NCBI GenBank assembly: GCA_019594235.1
Contig: JAFDTG010000096.1
Coordinates: 1-5,898, forward strand
DNA from: Candidatus Saliniplasma halalkaliphilum
GTDB lineage: Archaea; Thermoplasmatota; Thermoplasmata; Halarchaeoplasmatales; Halarchaeoplasmataceae
Length of the DNA stretch: 5,898 bases
Direction of reading: 5' to 3'
The stretch's first letter is position 1. Each line of letters opens with the position of its first letter. Shown here in pieces: positions 1 through 5,897 of this stretch. The notes below the pieces were generated by a model. The model was given only the letters and a program-made list of their open reading frames with translations. It ran no database searches and was not told the origin of the DNA. Position numbers and translations under genes: made by a program.

Positions 1-1
1 C

Positions 2-1213
2 AAAGGACCGGATCTACCTGAAAAAGCAGTAGAAAGAGAGATGGAGGATAAGATATATTCCGAGCTACAGGAAGATATGATCACGGGTCTGATCGGCCTC
101 AGAAGGACTGGAAAGACCACTCTTTTAAAGATGATCATCGAGAAACTGTTGAAAGATGTTGACCCCATTAGGATATGTTATTTTTCTTTCGAACTGGCAG
201 AAGAGGTCAATATCCGAAATTTGATAAATACATATTCAGAAGAGATTTTAAAAGAACCTTATGGATCATATGATAAAAAAGTATACTTTCTTTTCGATGA
301 GATACAAAAAGTCGATGATTGGGGGAACCATCTAAAAAGTGTTCAAGACAGAAATTTTAACATAAAATTTTTGATTACTGGTTCCTCATCCATGAACATA
401 ACTAAAGGAGCCGGCGAAAGCTTAGTTGGTCGGATAAAGATACATCGATTGAATCCATTCACCTTCAAAGAGTTCCTCCTCTATGAAGGAATAAAGGCAC
501 CAGATATGATGATAGATGACCTCAACTATCCTAAAGACGCTGCTCGGTACAGGATCAAATTCAAAGAATACATGAACAAGGGAGGATTTCCAGAATTATA
601 CAACACACGGTCTAAAAACTATCTTAAACAGATATTGGACCTGATCTTCTTTAGAGATATAGTGGAAATCTTTCCTGTGAAAAGGACTGATGTGTTGAAA
701 GGCATATTTAAAAGGAACTCCGAGAAGTCTGGTCAGAGGATAAATTTTACCAGCCTTGCCAATGACCTTAATACACAGTTTCGCACTGTTAAAGATTATA
801 TTCAATATCTAAACGATTCCTTCTTGATAGAGAAGAGTATCTCGTTGGAAAAAGATCATATAAAAGCAATGAGAAAGAACCCAAAAGTTTACGTTTCAGA
901 TCATTCTTTTGCCAACCTTTATGGAACTCAAGAAGGATTAAAAGCAGAAACGGTAGCTTTCAATCATCTAAAAACTATAGAACAACCTAGATATAATAGG
1001 GAACCAGAGGTAGATATCGTATTGCCAGAAGAGAAGAAAGCCTTCGAAATCAAGTATAGTTCTAAAGTTGATAAAAGAGATGCCAAGAATATGTTGAAGC
1101 TGTCAGAGGATTATAGTTTATTCCTGGTCACTAAAGAAAGGTACGACGAGTGGACCATAGAAGGTAGAAAGGTACGGTTAGTACCTCTTTGGCTTTTGAC
1201 TCTCTGTGTATAG
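2..1213 (+). CDS. Archaeal AAA ATPase with DUF4143-type C-terminal region, 5' end outside window
   Basis: This is a P-loop ATPase of the AAA_14/DUF4143 class, which is abundant in archaea and whose substrate is unknown. Residues are counted from the ATG at 41. Walker A is GLRRTGKTT (19-27), Walker B is YFLFDEIQ (82-89), and a sensor-like ITGSSS lies at 112-117. The family motif around GRIKIHRLNPF follows at 130-140 and GGFPEL at 181-186. A winged-helix-like stretch spans about 232-275. A PD-(D/E)XK-like pattern ends the protein, with E323/D325 followed by FEIK at 335-338. The frame is open from base 2, and family members normally carry residues before the P-loop, so the true start is probably upstream and the ATG at 41 may be internal. 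No clear promoter or strong Shine-Dalgarno site precedes 41. The gene is AT-rich compared with tpiA. ATPase identity is sure; cellular role is not known. Confidence 0.88.
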   Translation, partial: KGPDLPEKAVEREMEDKIYSELQEDMITGLIGLRRTGKTTLLKMIIEKLLKDVDPIRICYFSFELAEEVNIRNLINTYSEEILKEPYGSYDKKVYFLFDEIQKVDDWGNHLKSVQDRNFNIKFLITGSSSMNITKGAGESLVGRIKIHRLNPFTFKEFLLYEGIKAPDMMIDDLNYPKDAARYRIKFKEYMNKGGFPELYNTRSKNYLKQILDLIFFRDIVEIFPVKRTDVLKGIFKRNSEKSGQRINFTSLANDLNTQFRTVKDYIQYLNDSFLIEKSISLEKDHIKAMRKNPKVYVSDHSFANLYGTQEGLKAETVAFNHLKTIEQPRYNREPEVDIVLPEEKKAFEIKYSSKVDKRDAKNMLKLSEDYSLFLVTKERYDEWTIEGRKVRLVPLWLLTLCV

Positions 1214-1240
1214 ATCATCGGTTCTATGAATGATGAAATA

Positions 1241-1276
1241 AACCTTATTTAATCCCAGGAGTATATCGATCTATAC
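1241..1276 (+). promoter_or_regulatory. Putative archaeal promoter of the ABC exporter operon
   Basis: The 63-bp gap after the ATPase gene holds a TATA-like element, CTTATTTAAT at 1244-1253. Its centre is about 28 nt before the ATG at 1277, so transcription would begin at or within a few bases of the start codon. AGGAG at 1257-1261 is 15 nt from the ATG, too far for a normal Shine-Dalgarno site. A dyad GTATA-N6-TATAC (1261-1276) directly abuts the ATG and could be an operator. All of this is read from sequence pattern only. Confidence 0.45.
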
Positions 1277-2038
1277 ATGATCGAAGTAAAACGACTCAAA
1301 AAGAGATTCGGAAGTACACTGGCTGTTGATGACGTGACTTTTAAAGTCGAAGACGGCGAGATATACGGATTATTGGGTCCGAACGGCAGCGGTAAAAGTA
1401 CCACTTTAAAGATATTGACTGGAATACTGAAACCAACCTTCGGAGAAGTTCACGTCGACGGTATCAACTCCTCTAAACATCCTAACCGGGTGAAAGAGGT
1501 TATCGGGTACGTCCCTGAAAGTGTGGATCTATACGAAAGTTTAACACCCAACGACCTCTTCAACATGGTCGGAAGTATCAGAGGTATAGAACATGCTCAA
1601 CTGAACAGCAGGGTGAATTACTTCGTAGATGCATTCAACATCGGTCAATATCTACATCAATACATAGGTACTATGAGTTTTGGTAATAAACAGAAAGTAT
1701 CCATAATCAGCGCACTACTCCACGATCCATCGGTACTGATAATGGACGAAGGTATGAACGGATTGGACCCTAAGATGGCTAAGATATTAAGGGAGATACT
1801 GTTTCAATTCAAGGATGAGGGTAAGAGTATAATCTTTTCAACTCACGTTTTGCCTCTAGCCGAGATGATATGCGATAGGTTAGGTCTTATCCATGAAGGT
1901 AAAATAATCGCTGAAGGGACCGTTGAAGAACTGAAAGATATGTCAAGTCAATCGAATATAGAAGATGTATTCTTGGAATTGACTAAAAGTAAAGATGAAG
2001 TGTTAGGTGTGGTGGAGGCACTGAAGAACACGAGGTGA
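1277..2038 (+). CDS. ABC-2 type transporter, ATP-binding protein
   Basis: This is the cytoplasmic ATPase subunit that powers the permease encoded next to it. At 253 residues it has one nucleotide-binding domain. Walker A is GPNGSGKST (34-42). The Q-loop region is IGYVPES (76-82), with Glu81 where many ABC proteins have Gln, as is common in drug-export (DrrA-like) ATPases. The signature motif is MSFGNKQK (133-140), a divergent form of LSGGQ that keeps its Ser and middle Gly. Walker B is VLIMDEG with D157 and catalytic E158, the D-loop is NGLDP (161-165), and the switch His is H190 in FSTH. The tail IEDVFLELTK (228-237) is typical of ABC-2 exporter ATPases. The gene stops 4 nt before the permease start, so the two are co-transcribed. 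The transported substrate cannot be told from this sequence. Confidence 0.95.
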   Translation: MIEVKRLKKRFGSTLAVDDVTFKVEDGEIYGLLGPNGSGKSTTLKILTGILKPTFGEVHVDGINSSKHPNRVKEVIGYVPESVDLYESLTPNDLFNMVGSIRGIEHAQLNSRVNYFVDAFNIGQYLHQYIGTMSFGNKQKVSIISALLHDPSVLIMDEGMNGLDPKMAKILREILFQFKDEGKSIIFSTHVLPLAEMICDRLGLIHEGKIIAEGTVEELKDMSSQSNIEDVFLELTKSKDEVLGVVEALKNTR

Positions 2039-2040
2039 TC
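2032..2040 (+). promoter_or_regulatory. Strong Shine-Dalgarno site for the permease GTG start
   Basis: GAGGTGATC matches the complement of the conserved 16S rRNA 3' end over nine bases and overlaps the stop codon of the ATPase gene. The GAGG core ends 7 nt before the GTG at 2043, which is good spacing and favours that start over the in-frame ATG at 2052. It suggests translational coupling of the two subunits. Confidence 0.75.
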
Positions 2041-2042
2041 TA

Positions 2043-3515
2043 GTGTTAAAGATGGTCAAGATACTCTACAGGGAACTCCATTACCAGATGGCCAAGGAGA
2101 ATCCTATGGTTAGTGGTGAAAAGGAGTTCAACAAACAGATCAAGAAGTCCATGGATATGAAGAGGAACGTACTACAGCAGTCCATGATATTCCTTTTATT
2201 CGGAACCATGACCGCCGGGAGTATCTTCGTGGCGGAGGATGAAGCCATGGTAGTCGGAGTGTTGACTTCACTGGCGTTGATACCTTTCGTTCTATCACTA
2301 TATCAGACCACTATACAGGCATCGTTCTTGACATCTTTAGGTATATTCGAACCTTTGAAACCCCTTCCGGTGGAGTTGGGAGGCAAGTACATGAGCGGTG
2401 TTATCTCCGTGGACCTGATACCTGGGTTTGTACTCGTGATACCGGCTGTAGTGGCCATGGTATTTAGAGCACCTTTGAGCGGGATATTGACCCTGTTCTG
2501 GATGATAGTTGCAGTATTAGCAGGACACGTGATTGGACTCGGTGTCTTCGCACTTTTCGGTCAAAAGGTGATGAACTATAAAGGAAGTCTAAGTTTTTTG
2601 AAGAACGTGCTCAAGGTCATCGGTCTCCTTTTATTCATGGGTCTTTTCTTCGGTGTGATGTACTTTCAGGAGTATTTTGCTGCTTATATCGGAACGGTTG
2701 CGGACTACCCCTTCGTATTCCCCGTATCACTAGCATCGGTTTTCGAACCTTTGAACAGTTTGATATTGTTAGTATTTCATTTGGTAATTTTACTGCCTCT
2801 ATATTTTTTGAGTCTTAGAAAGGTCTGGAGCGGTATTCTAGAACCTGCGATCACGTCTCCAGGTAAAGTGGAAACGGATTACAAGATTTCACTTAGAACT
2901 CCGATAGTGTCTATGATACTGAAGGACCTAAAAGTCATCGGTAGGAAAACTTCCATGATGGCCGGACTGCTGTTCCCTCTTTACATAGCATTACCGCAGA
3001 TGTTCTTGAGGGTCAGAGATGGTAGGATATCCATGGTCGATATGACCTATCTGGTATTCCTAGTAGGTATAGTGACGGTCGCCGGTGCAGACGCTATATT
3101 GAAGGTGGAGGGAAAGAGCATGAGTTTTTTGAGGACTTTACCTTTGTCGAAAGTGCAGTTCGCCTTGGGTAAGGCATTATCTATGAGTATCGTACCGATG
3201 TTCGTTGGGGTCGGTATGGTCGGGTTAGGTGTGTATTTTTCAGTTGAAGTGATATACCTACTGCCCTTGGTCTTGATACTACCGATAACTGCTGCCGTCG
3301 TTACCATGAGCTACCTGTTCAGGTATAAAGGTGAGATGATAGGGGTTCCGGAGTTCGATTTTAAAAAGATGATACTCCTGTTTTTGATAGTGGGAGTGGT
3401 CTTCGGAGTCGTGGCGCTTCCGATAATATTCATGGGAGGCCTTTTAAAGTATATACTCAGTCCTTTGATAGCTATTTTTATCACATCGATATTGTACTTA
3501 CGGTTGAAAAGATAA
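2043..3515 (+). CDS. ABC-2 type transporter permease, double-length
   Basis: This integral membrane subunit of an exporter is paired with the ATPase directly upstream. At 490 residues it has a polar N-terminus of about 45 residues, then about 12 hydrophobic segments (roughly 46-64, 68-90, 122-142, 147-174, 188-208, 237-257, 303-325, 332-352, 378-400, 402-422, 443-465, 467-487). The soluble-looking stretch 258-302 divides it into two halves. Each half carries a similar motif, LKPLP at 105-109 and LRTLP at 363-367, each followed by a helix, as if two six-helix ABC-2 units were fused. KDLKVIGRK (294-302) resembles the segment that precedes the first helix in ABC-2 permeases. No cysteine is present. 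The GTG start is chosen because of the strong Shine-Dalgarno site before it. Permease identity is firm from context and topology; the substrate is unknown. Confidence 0.9.
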   Translation: MLKMVKILYRELHYQMAKENPMVSGEKEFNKQIKKSMDMKRNVLQQSMIFLLFGTMTAGSIFVAEDEAMVVGVLTSLALIPFVLSLYQTTIQASFLTSLGIFEPLKPLPVELGGKYMSGVISVDLIPGFVLVIPAVVAMVFRAPLSGILTLFWMIVAVLAGHVIGLGVFALFGQKVMNYKGSLSFLKNVLKVIGLLLFMGLFFGVMYFQEYFAAYIGTVADYPFVFPVSLASVFEPLNSLILLVFHLVILLPLYFLSLRKVWSGILEPAITSPGKVETDYKISLRTPIVSMILKDLKVIGRKTSMMAGLLFPLYIALPQMFLRVRDGRISMVDMTYLVFLVGIVTVAGADAILKVEGKSMSFLRTLPLSKVQFALGKALSMSIVPMFVGVGMVGLGVYFSVEVIYLLPLVLILPITAAVVTMSYLFRYKGEMIGVPEFDFKKMILLFLIVGVVFGVVALPIIFMGGLLKYILSPLIAIFITSILYLRLKR

Positions 3516-3532
3516 ATCCCGCAAGATTTATC
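3511..3532. repeat. Perfect 8-bp inverted repeat across permease stop and tpiA promoter
   Basis: GATAAATC (3511-3518) and GATTTATC (3525-3532) are exact reverse complements separated by CCGCAA. The left arm contains the permease stop codon TAA, and the right arm runs into the TATA-like region of tpiA. No T-run follows directly, so it does not look like a classic terminator. It could be a regulator-binding dyad, an mRNA 3'-end hairpin, or chance. Confidence 0.6.
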
Positions 3533-3538
3533 TATATT
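3527..3538 (+). promoter_or_regulatory. Putative TATA box of tpiA
   Basis: TTTATCTATATT lies in the 40-bp gap after the permease. Its centre is about 29 nt before the ATG at 3562, which fits an archaeal TATA box driving a leaderless or near-leaderless transcript. There is no Shine-Dalgarno sequence between it and the start codons. Confidence 0.5.
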
Positions 3539-3561
3539 CTTGTCATTCATTCTCTGTGATC

Positions 3562-4230
3562 ATGATGGTTGAAACTCCTGTAATAATCGTGAATTATAAA
3601 ACGTACTCACAGTCCGTCGGAAAGAAGTCCGTAGAATTGACGAATATCATTGAAGAGAACGCAGAGGTCAACTGGGTGGTATGCCCTCAATTGGCGGATC
3701 TAAGGATGGTTTCCGAAGAAACTGATGTTCCTGTTATGGCACAGCACGTGGATGGTATCGAACCCGGCAGCAATACCGGGCAGGTACTGTGTGAGACGGT
3801 CAAGCAGGCGGGTGCCGTCGGAACGTTGATCAACCATTCTGAGAACAGGTTGAAGTTGTCGGATATCGAGAAGATAGTTCGGATATGTAAGGAGAAGGGA
3901 TTGACGACCATAGTCTGTGCCAACAATCCGAAAGTGGCGGCTTCCGCTGCAGTGTTTGATCCAGATTTTGTCGCCTACGAACCGCCGGAGTTGATCGGTG
4001 GGGAGATATCGGTATCAACGGCGAAACCTGAAGTTGTGGCCGAGGCTGTAAGAGAGGTAAAATCGGTGAATGAAGAAGTTGGAGTACTCTGTGGAGCCGG
4101 TGTTAAAGACGGTGAAGACGTGAAAAAAGCCATGGAGTTGGGTACAGAAGGCGTATTGTTAGCTTCTGGACTGGTAAAATCTGAAGTTCCTGTCGAGGTT
4201 ATAAAAGATCTTGAAAGTGGACTTTACTGA
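3562..4230 (+). CDS. tpiA: Triosephosphate isomerase, archaeal type
   Basis: This cytoplasmic enzyme interconverts dihydroxyacetone phosphate and glyceraldehyde 3-phosphate in glycolysis and gluconeogenesis. At 222 residues it matches the short archaeal form rather than the roughly 250-residue bacterial and eukaryotic form. Numbered from the ATG at 3562, Asn11 and Lys13 sit in the NYKTY motif, the catalytic His92 in TLINHSE, and the catalytic Glu140 in YEPPELIG, followed by the loop-6 region. The phosphate-binding segments are LCGAGV (176-181) and GVLLASG (197-203). All active-site residues are present. The start is uncertain: GTG 3556, ATG 3562 and ATG 3565 are all in frame and none has a Shine-Dalgarno site. 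ATG 3562 is chosen from the distance to the TATA box. The gene ends directly against the convergent DUF362 gene. Confidence 0.96.
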   Translation: MMVETPVIIVNYKTYSQSVGKKSVELTNIIEENAEVNWVVCPQLADLRMVSEETDVPVMAQHVDGIEPGSNTGQVLCETVKQAGAVGTLINHSENRLKLSDIEKIVRICKEKGLTTIVCANNPKVAASAAVFDPDFVAYEPPELIGGEISVSTAKPEVVAEAVREVKSVNEEVGVLCGAGVKDGEDVKKAMELGTEGVLLASGLVKSEVPVEVIKDLESGLY

Positions 4231-5298
4231 TCATTCCTTTCTTAAAGCGTCGACTGGACAGACTTCTGCACAGCAGTAGCATCTTATACATTTCCACCAG
4301 CTTATCTTGGGGCCGTAGTCTTTCATGGTGATGGCGTCGTTGGGACAGATCTCACGGCACTTAGCGCATTTTATACACTTTTGCTTATCCAGAGTTGGTC
4401 TTTTCAGGAAGAAGTTGGAGATGAATCCGGTTAGGAAGTTTGGCATGTACCAAGGGTTGGAACCTCCTTTTGGATAGTTGATTTGAGTATCGAAATCACC
4501 GGGAGTCAGTTTCGTGTAAGTGATATCTTCTAGATCTTTTATGGTCTTGACCTTTTTGATAGGGATACCCACTGAACGGCACGCCGCTGCGTCTAAAGAC
4601 GTGGAATCCGATGATGCAAGTACCATGTTTGTCTTGATAAGATCTCCACCGCTGCCGGGACCCTGTCCCTCCATACCGTAGATCCCGTCCATTATCGAGA
4701 TCCTCGGGTTGACAGCGTCGTTGACGTCAACGAGCATCTTAGAGAACTTGTCCAAACCTTTGTATTGACCGTGATAACCGGATTTGGTGAGACCGTGGAC
4801 GCATCCGAACATGTTCTTGACTGCTCCAGTGTAAACTGTGAACATGTGTGTTTTGAGCTTAGGCAGATTGATAACACCGTCAACGTCCTGGATGATCCCT
4901 AAAGCATCTATGGATTTTATCACGTTACCTGGTGGGAAATCTATGGGGTACATGCTGGTATCGTAATTGAGTTCTGCATCGGTCTCCTCTTCGATCCTAT
5001 CCCACCCGGCCTTTCTGTACATCCTTTTCAAGATAGTTTTCTTCATGGGTCCGCCGGGACTGTCGACCACTATGACGTTGACACCGGCTTCTTCCAGTAT
5101 CTTGACCACTGCGATTATGAAATCCGGATGGGTGTTGATAGCTTTCTCAGGACTGTCACCCCTTAACAGATTGGGTTTTACCAGTAATGTTTCACCCTCT
5201 TTGACGAAGTTCTTTATCCCTCCCAGGGAATCGATACCTTCTTTTATGACCGGTTCGACCTTTTTGTAACTACTGCATCGGTCTAAGAATACTTTCAT
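4231..5298 (-). CDS. DUF362 protein fused to a C-terminal two-[4Fe-4S] ferredoxin domain
   Basis: This 355-residue protein is of the DUF362 family (COG2006), an uncharacterised group often fused to ferredoxin. The DUF362 part spans about 38-245 with KPNLL (41-45), NLPKLKTH (144-151), GAVKNMFG (158-165) and a Gly-rich MDGIYGMEGQGPG (203-215). The C-terminal domain has two cluster motifs: C308-x2-C311-x2-C314-x3-C318-P and C337-x2-C340-x2-C343-x3-C347-P, a complete 2[4Fe-4S] set, plus an extra Cys342. There is no signal peptide or membrane segment, so it should be cytoplasmic. Electron transfer is a safe inference from the ferredoxin domain; the reaction of the DUF362 part is unknown. GGAG lies 5 nt before the ATG, supporting this start. 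It is divergent from hypC across 46 bp, hinting at a link to hydrogenase or metal-centre biology. Confidence 0.92.
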   Translation of the reverse strand: MKVFLDRCSSYKKVEPVIKEGIDSLGGIKNFVKEGETLLVKPNLLRGDSPEKAINTHPDFIIAVVKILEEAGVNVIVVDSPGGPMKKTILKRMYRKAGWDRIEEETDAELNYDTSMYPIDFPPGNVIKSIDALGIIQDVDGVINLPKLKTHMFTVYTGAVKNMFGCVHGLTKSGYHGQYKGLDKFSKMLVDVNDAVNPRISIMDGIYGMEGQGPGSGGDLIKTNMVLASSDSTSLDAAACRSVGIPIKKVKTIKDLEDITYTKLTPGDFDTQINYPKGGSNPWYMPNFLTGFISNFFLKRPTLDKQKCIKCAKCREICPNDAITMKDYGPKISWWKCIRCYCCAEVCPVDALRKE

Positions 5299-5303
5299 AT
5301 ATA

Positions 5304-5309
5304 CTCCAC
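5304..5309 (-). promoter_or_regulatory. Shine-Dalgarno-like site for the DUF362 gene
   Basis: On the minus strand GTGGAG ends 5 nt before the ATG at 5298. It is a partial match to the 16S tail and supports the chosen start. If transcription starts about 25 nt from the TATA centre, this site could lie outside the mRNA, so its use is uncertain. Confidence 0.4.
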
Positions 5310-5314
5310 AAGGT

Positions 5315-5325
5315 TTATATTATAA
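5315..5325. promoter_or_regulatory. Palindromic TATA element, candidate bidirectional promoter for DUF362 gene and hypC
   Basis: TTATATTATAA is an exact palindrome around the central base 5320 and reads as an archaeal TATA box on both strands. It lies near the middle of the 46-bp gap. The centre is 25 nt from the hypC ATG (5345) and 22 nt from the DUF362 ATG (5298). No second AT-rich box exists in the gap, so both genes would have to share it. hypC has no Shine-Dalgarno site and would be leaderless. Confidence 0.55.
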
Positions 5326-5344
5326 GTATTTTGTAGATGTAGAT

Positions 5345-5581
5345 ATGTGCCTAGCAGTTCCTGGAAAGATCCGGAAGATAGATGGTGACAACGCTGAGAT
5401 CGATTTCGGAGGAGTCAAGAGATCCGCTAACGTTTCTTTGGTGGATGTTGAAGTCGGAGATTACGTTATAGTCCACGCAGGATACGCTATCCAGTATCTT
5501 GATGAAGAAGAGGCGAGGAAGAGCTTGGAAGCCTGGGATGAAGTCATCAAAGCTCAAGCTGAATTCGAGAAAAATCAATAA
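5345..5581 (+). CDS. hypC: [NiFe]-hydrogenase maturation chaperone HypC
   Basis: HypC/HupF family protein, 78 residues, usual length. It works in the cytoplasm with HypD to assemble the Fe(CN)2CO group and deliver it to the hydrogenase large subunit precursor. The N-terminal MCLAVPG is the family hallmark. Cys2 is the essential residue, which becomes functional after Met removal, so the start is fixed. VGDYVIVHAGYAIQYLDEEEA (37-57) is the second hallmark, and His44 aligns with the functionally important His51 of E. coli HypC. The tail after about 58 is a charged helix. No other hyp gene or hydrogenase subunit is in the window, so the cell must carry HypD, HypE and others elsewhere. A TATA box 25 nt ahead and no Shine-Dalgarno site point to a leaderless mRNA. 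Confidence 0.96.
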   Translation: MCLAVPGKIRKIDGDNAEIDFGGVKRSANVSLVDVEVGDYVIVHAGYAIQYLDEEEARKSLEAWDEVIKAQAEFEKNQ

Positions 5582-5619
5582 TAATTTGAAATATCTTTTA
5601 AATTTCACCTGTTATTTAC

Positions 5620-5641
5620 TGTGGGAATACCCATGTTTTTT
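5620..5641 (+). terminator. Hairpin plus T6, putative hypC terminator
   Basis: TGGG (5622-5625) pairs with CCCA (5630-5633) around the loop AATA, and two G-U pairs can extend the stem to six. Six T follow at 5636-5641. It begins 38 nt after the hypC stop codon. Archaeal RNA polymerase stops mainly at T-runs, so the T6, with the T8 further on at 5771-5778 as a possible backup, is a reasonable end for the hypC transcript. Confidence 0.45.
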
Positions 5642-5657
5642 GTAGGCATCTCCGATC

Positions 5658-5859
5658 TCAAGCCTTCATTATATCTTCAAGTTCGAACAAGTGTAGATCG
5701 CTATCTTCGAAATCCGACACTTCTTTTCCCACTATAACGTAAGAAACTTCTTTATCGTCTTCGAACGGTGTTTTTTTTGTCCCTGAGGACGCTCAGTATG
5801 TAACTCCTTTTCTCTATCAGCGAACATAATATGAACGTAATCATTATGATTGTAATCAT
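5658..5859 (-). pseudogene. Small one-helix membrane protein gene, frame broken at an A8 run
   Basis: I do not recognise the family. The minus strand reads from ATG 5859 through a hydrophobic stretch (MITIIMITFILCSL) and a basic patch (EKRSYILSVLRDKK), then meets eight A (T5771-5778 on plus). In the same frame it ends soon after, at TAA 5754-5752, giving 35 residues. Removing one A joins it to a 37-residue acidic segment starting TPFEDDKEVSYVIVGKEV and ending ELEDIMKA before TGA 5660-5658. The joined product would be 66 residues: one membrane helix, then a basic then acidic tail, cytoplasmic by the positive-inside rule. A true one-base mutation, a homopolymer sequencing error, or slippage on the A-run would all fit. 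The stop faces that of hypC. An alternative in-frame ATG is at 5844. Confidence 0.45.
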
Positions 5860-5897
5860 ATTAATAATCTTGGGTAAAAGGTGTCTAAATAGTTCTC
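5856..5897 (-). CDS. C-terminal end of a gene entering from the right edge
   Basis: The frame from the window edge reads ENYLDTFYPRLLI and then TGA at 5858-5856. That stop overlaps the ATG at 5859 as ATGA, the usual layout of coupled genes in an operon. Only 13 codons are visible, so no function can be given. It is also possible that this is chance and that the small gene downstream extends further in its own frame, although that frame has a TGA at 5898-5896. Confidence 0.3.
   Translation of the reverse strand, partial: ENYLDTFYPRLLI

Noticed and set aside
1258..1266. GGAGTATAT shared by the ABC ATPase leader and, on minus, the DUF362 leader (5307-5299)
   Set aside because: Spacing to the ATG differs (15 versus 5 nt) and the string is short, so chance similarity around a purine-rich start region is likely.
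3047..3550. Minus-strand open frames opposite the permease gene
   Set aside because: They are shadows of the permease coding sequence, with no domain or start signal.
4967..5269. 100-codon plus-strand frame opposite the DUF362 gene
   Set aside because: The Ser/Leu-rich translation is typical of an antisense shadow; the opposite strand has clear DUF362 motifs.
5633..5734. Plus-strand 33-codon ORF from ATG 5633, with an AT-rich TTTTAAAT about 30 nt upstream
   Set aside because: It lies opposite the more protein-like minus-strand frame, starts inside the hairpin/T-run after hypC, and has no recognisable domain.
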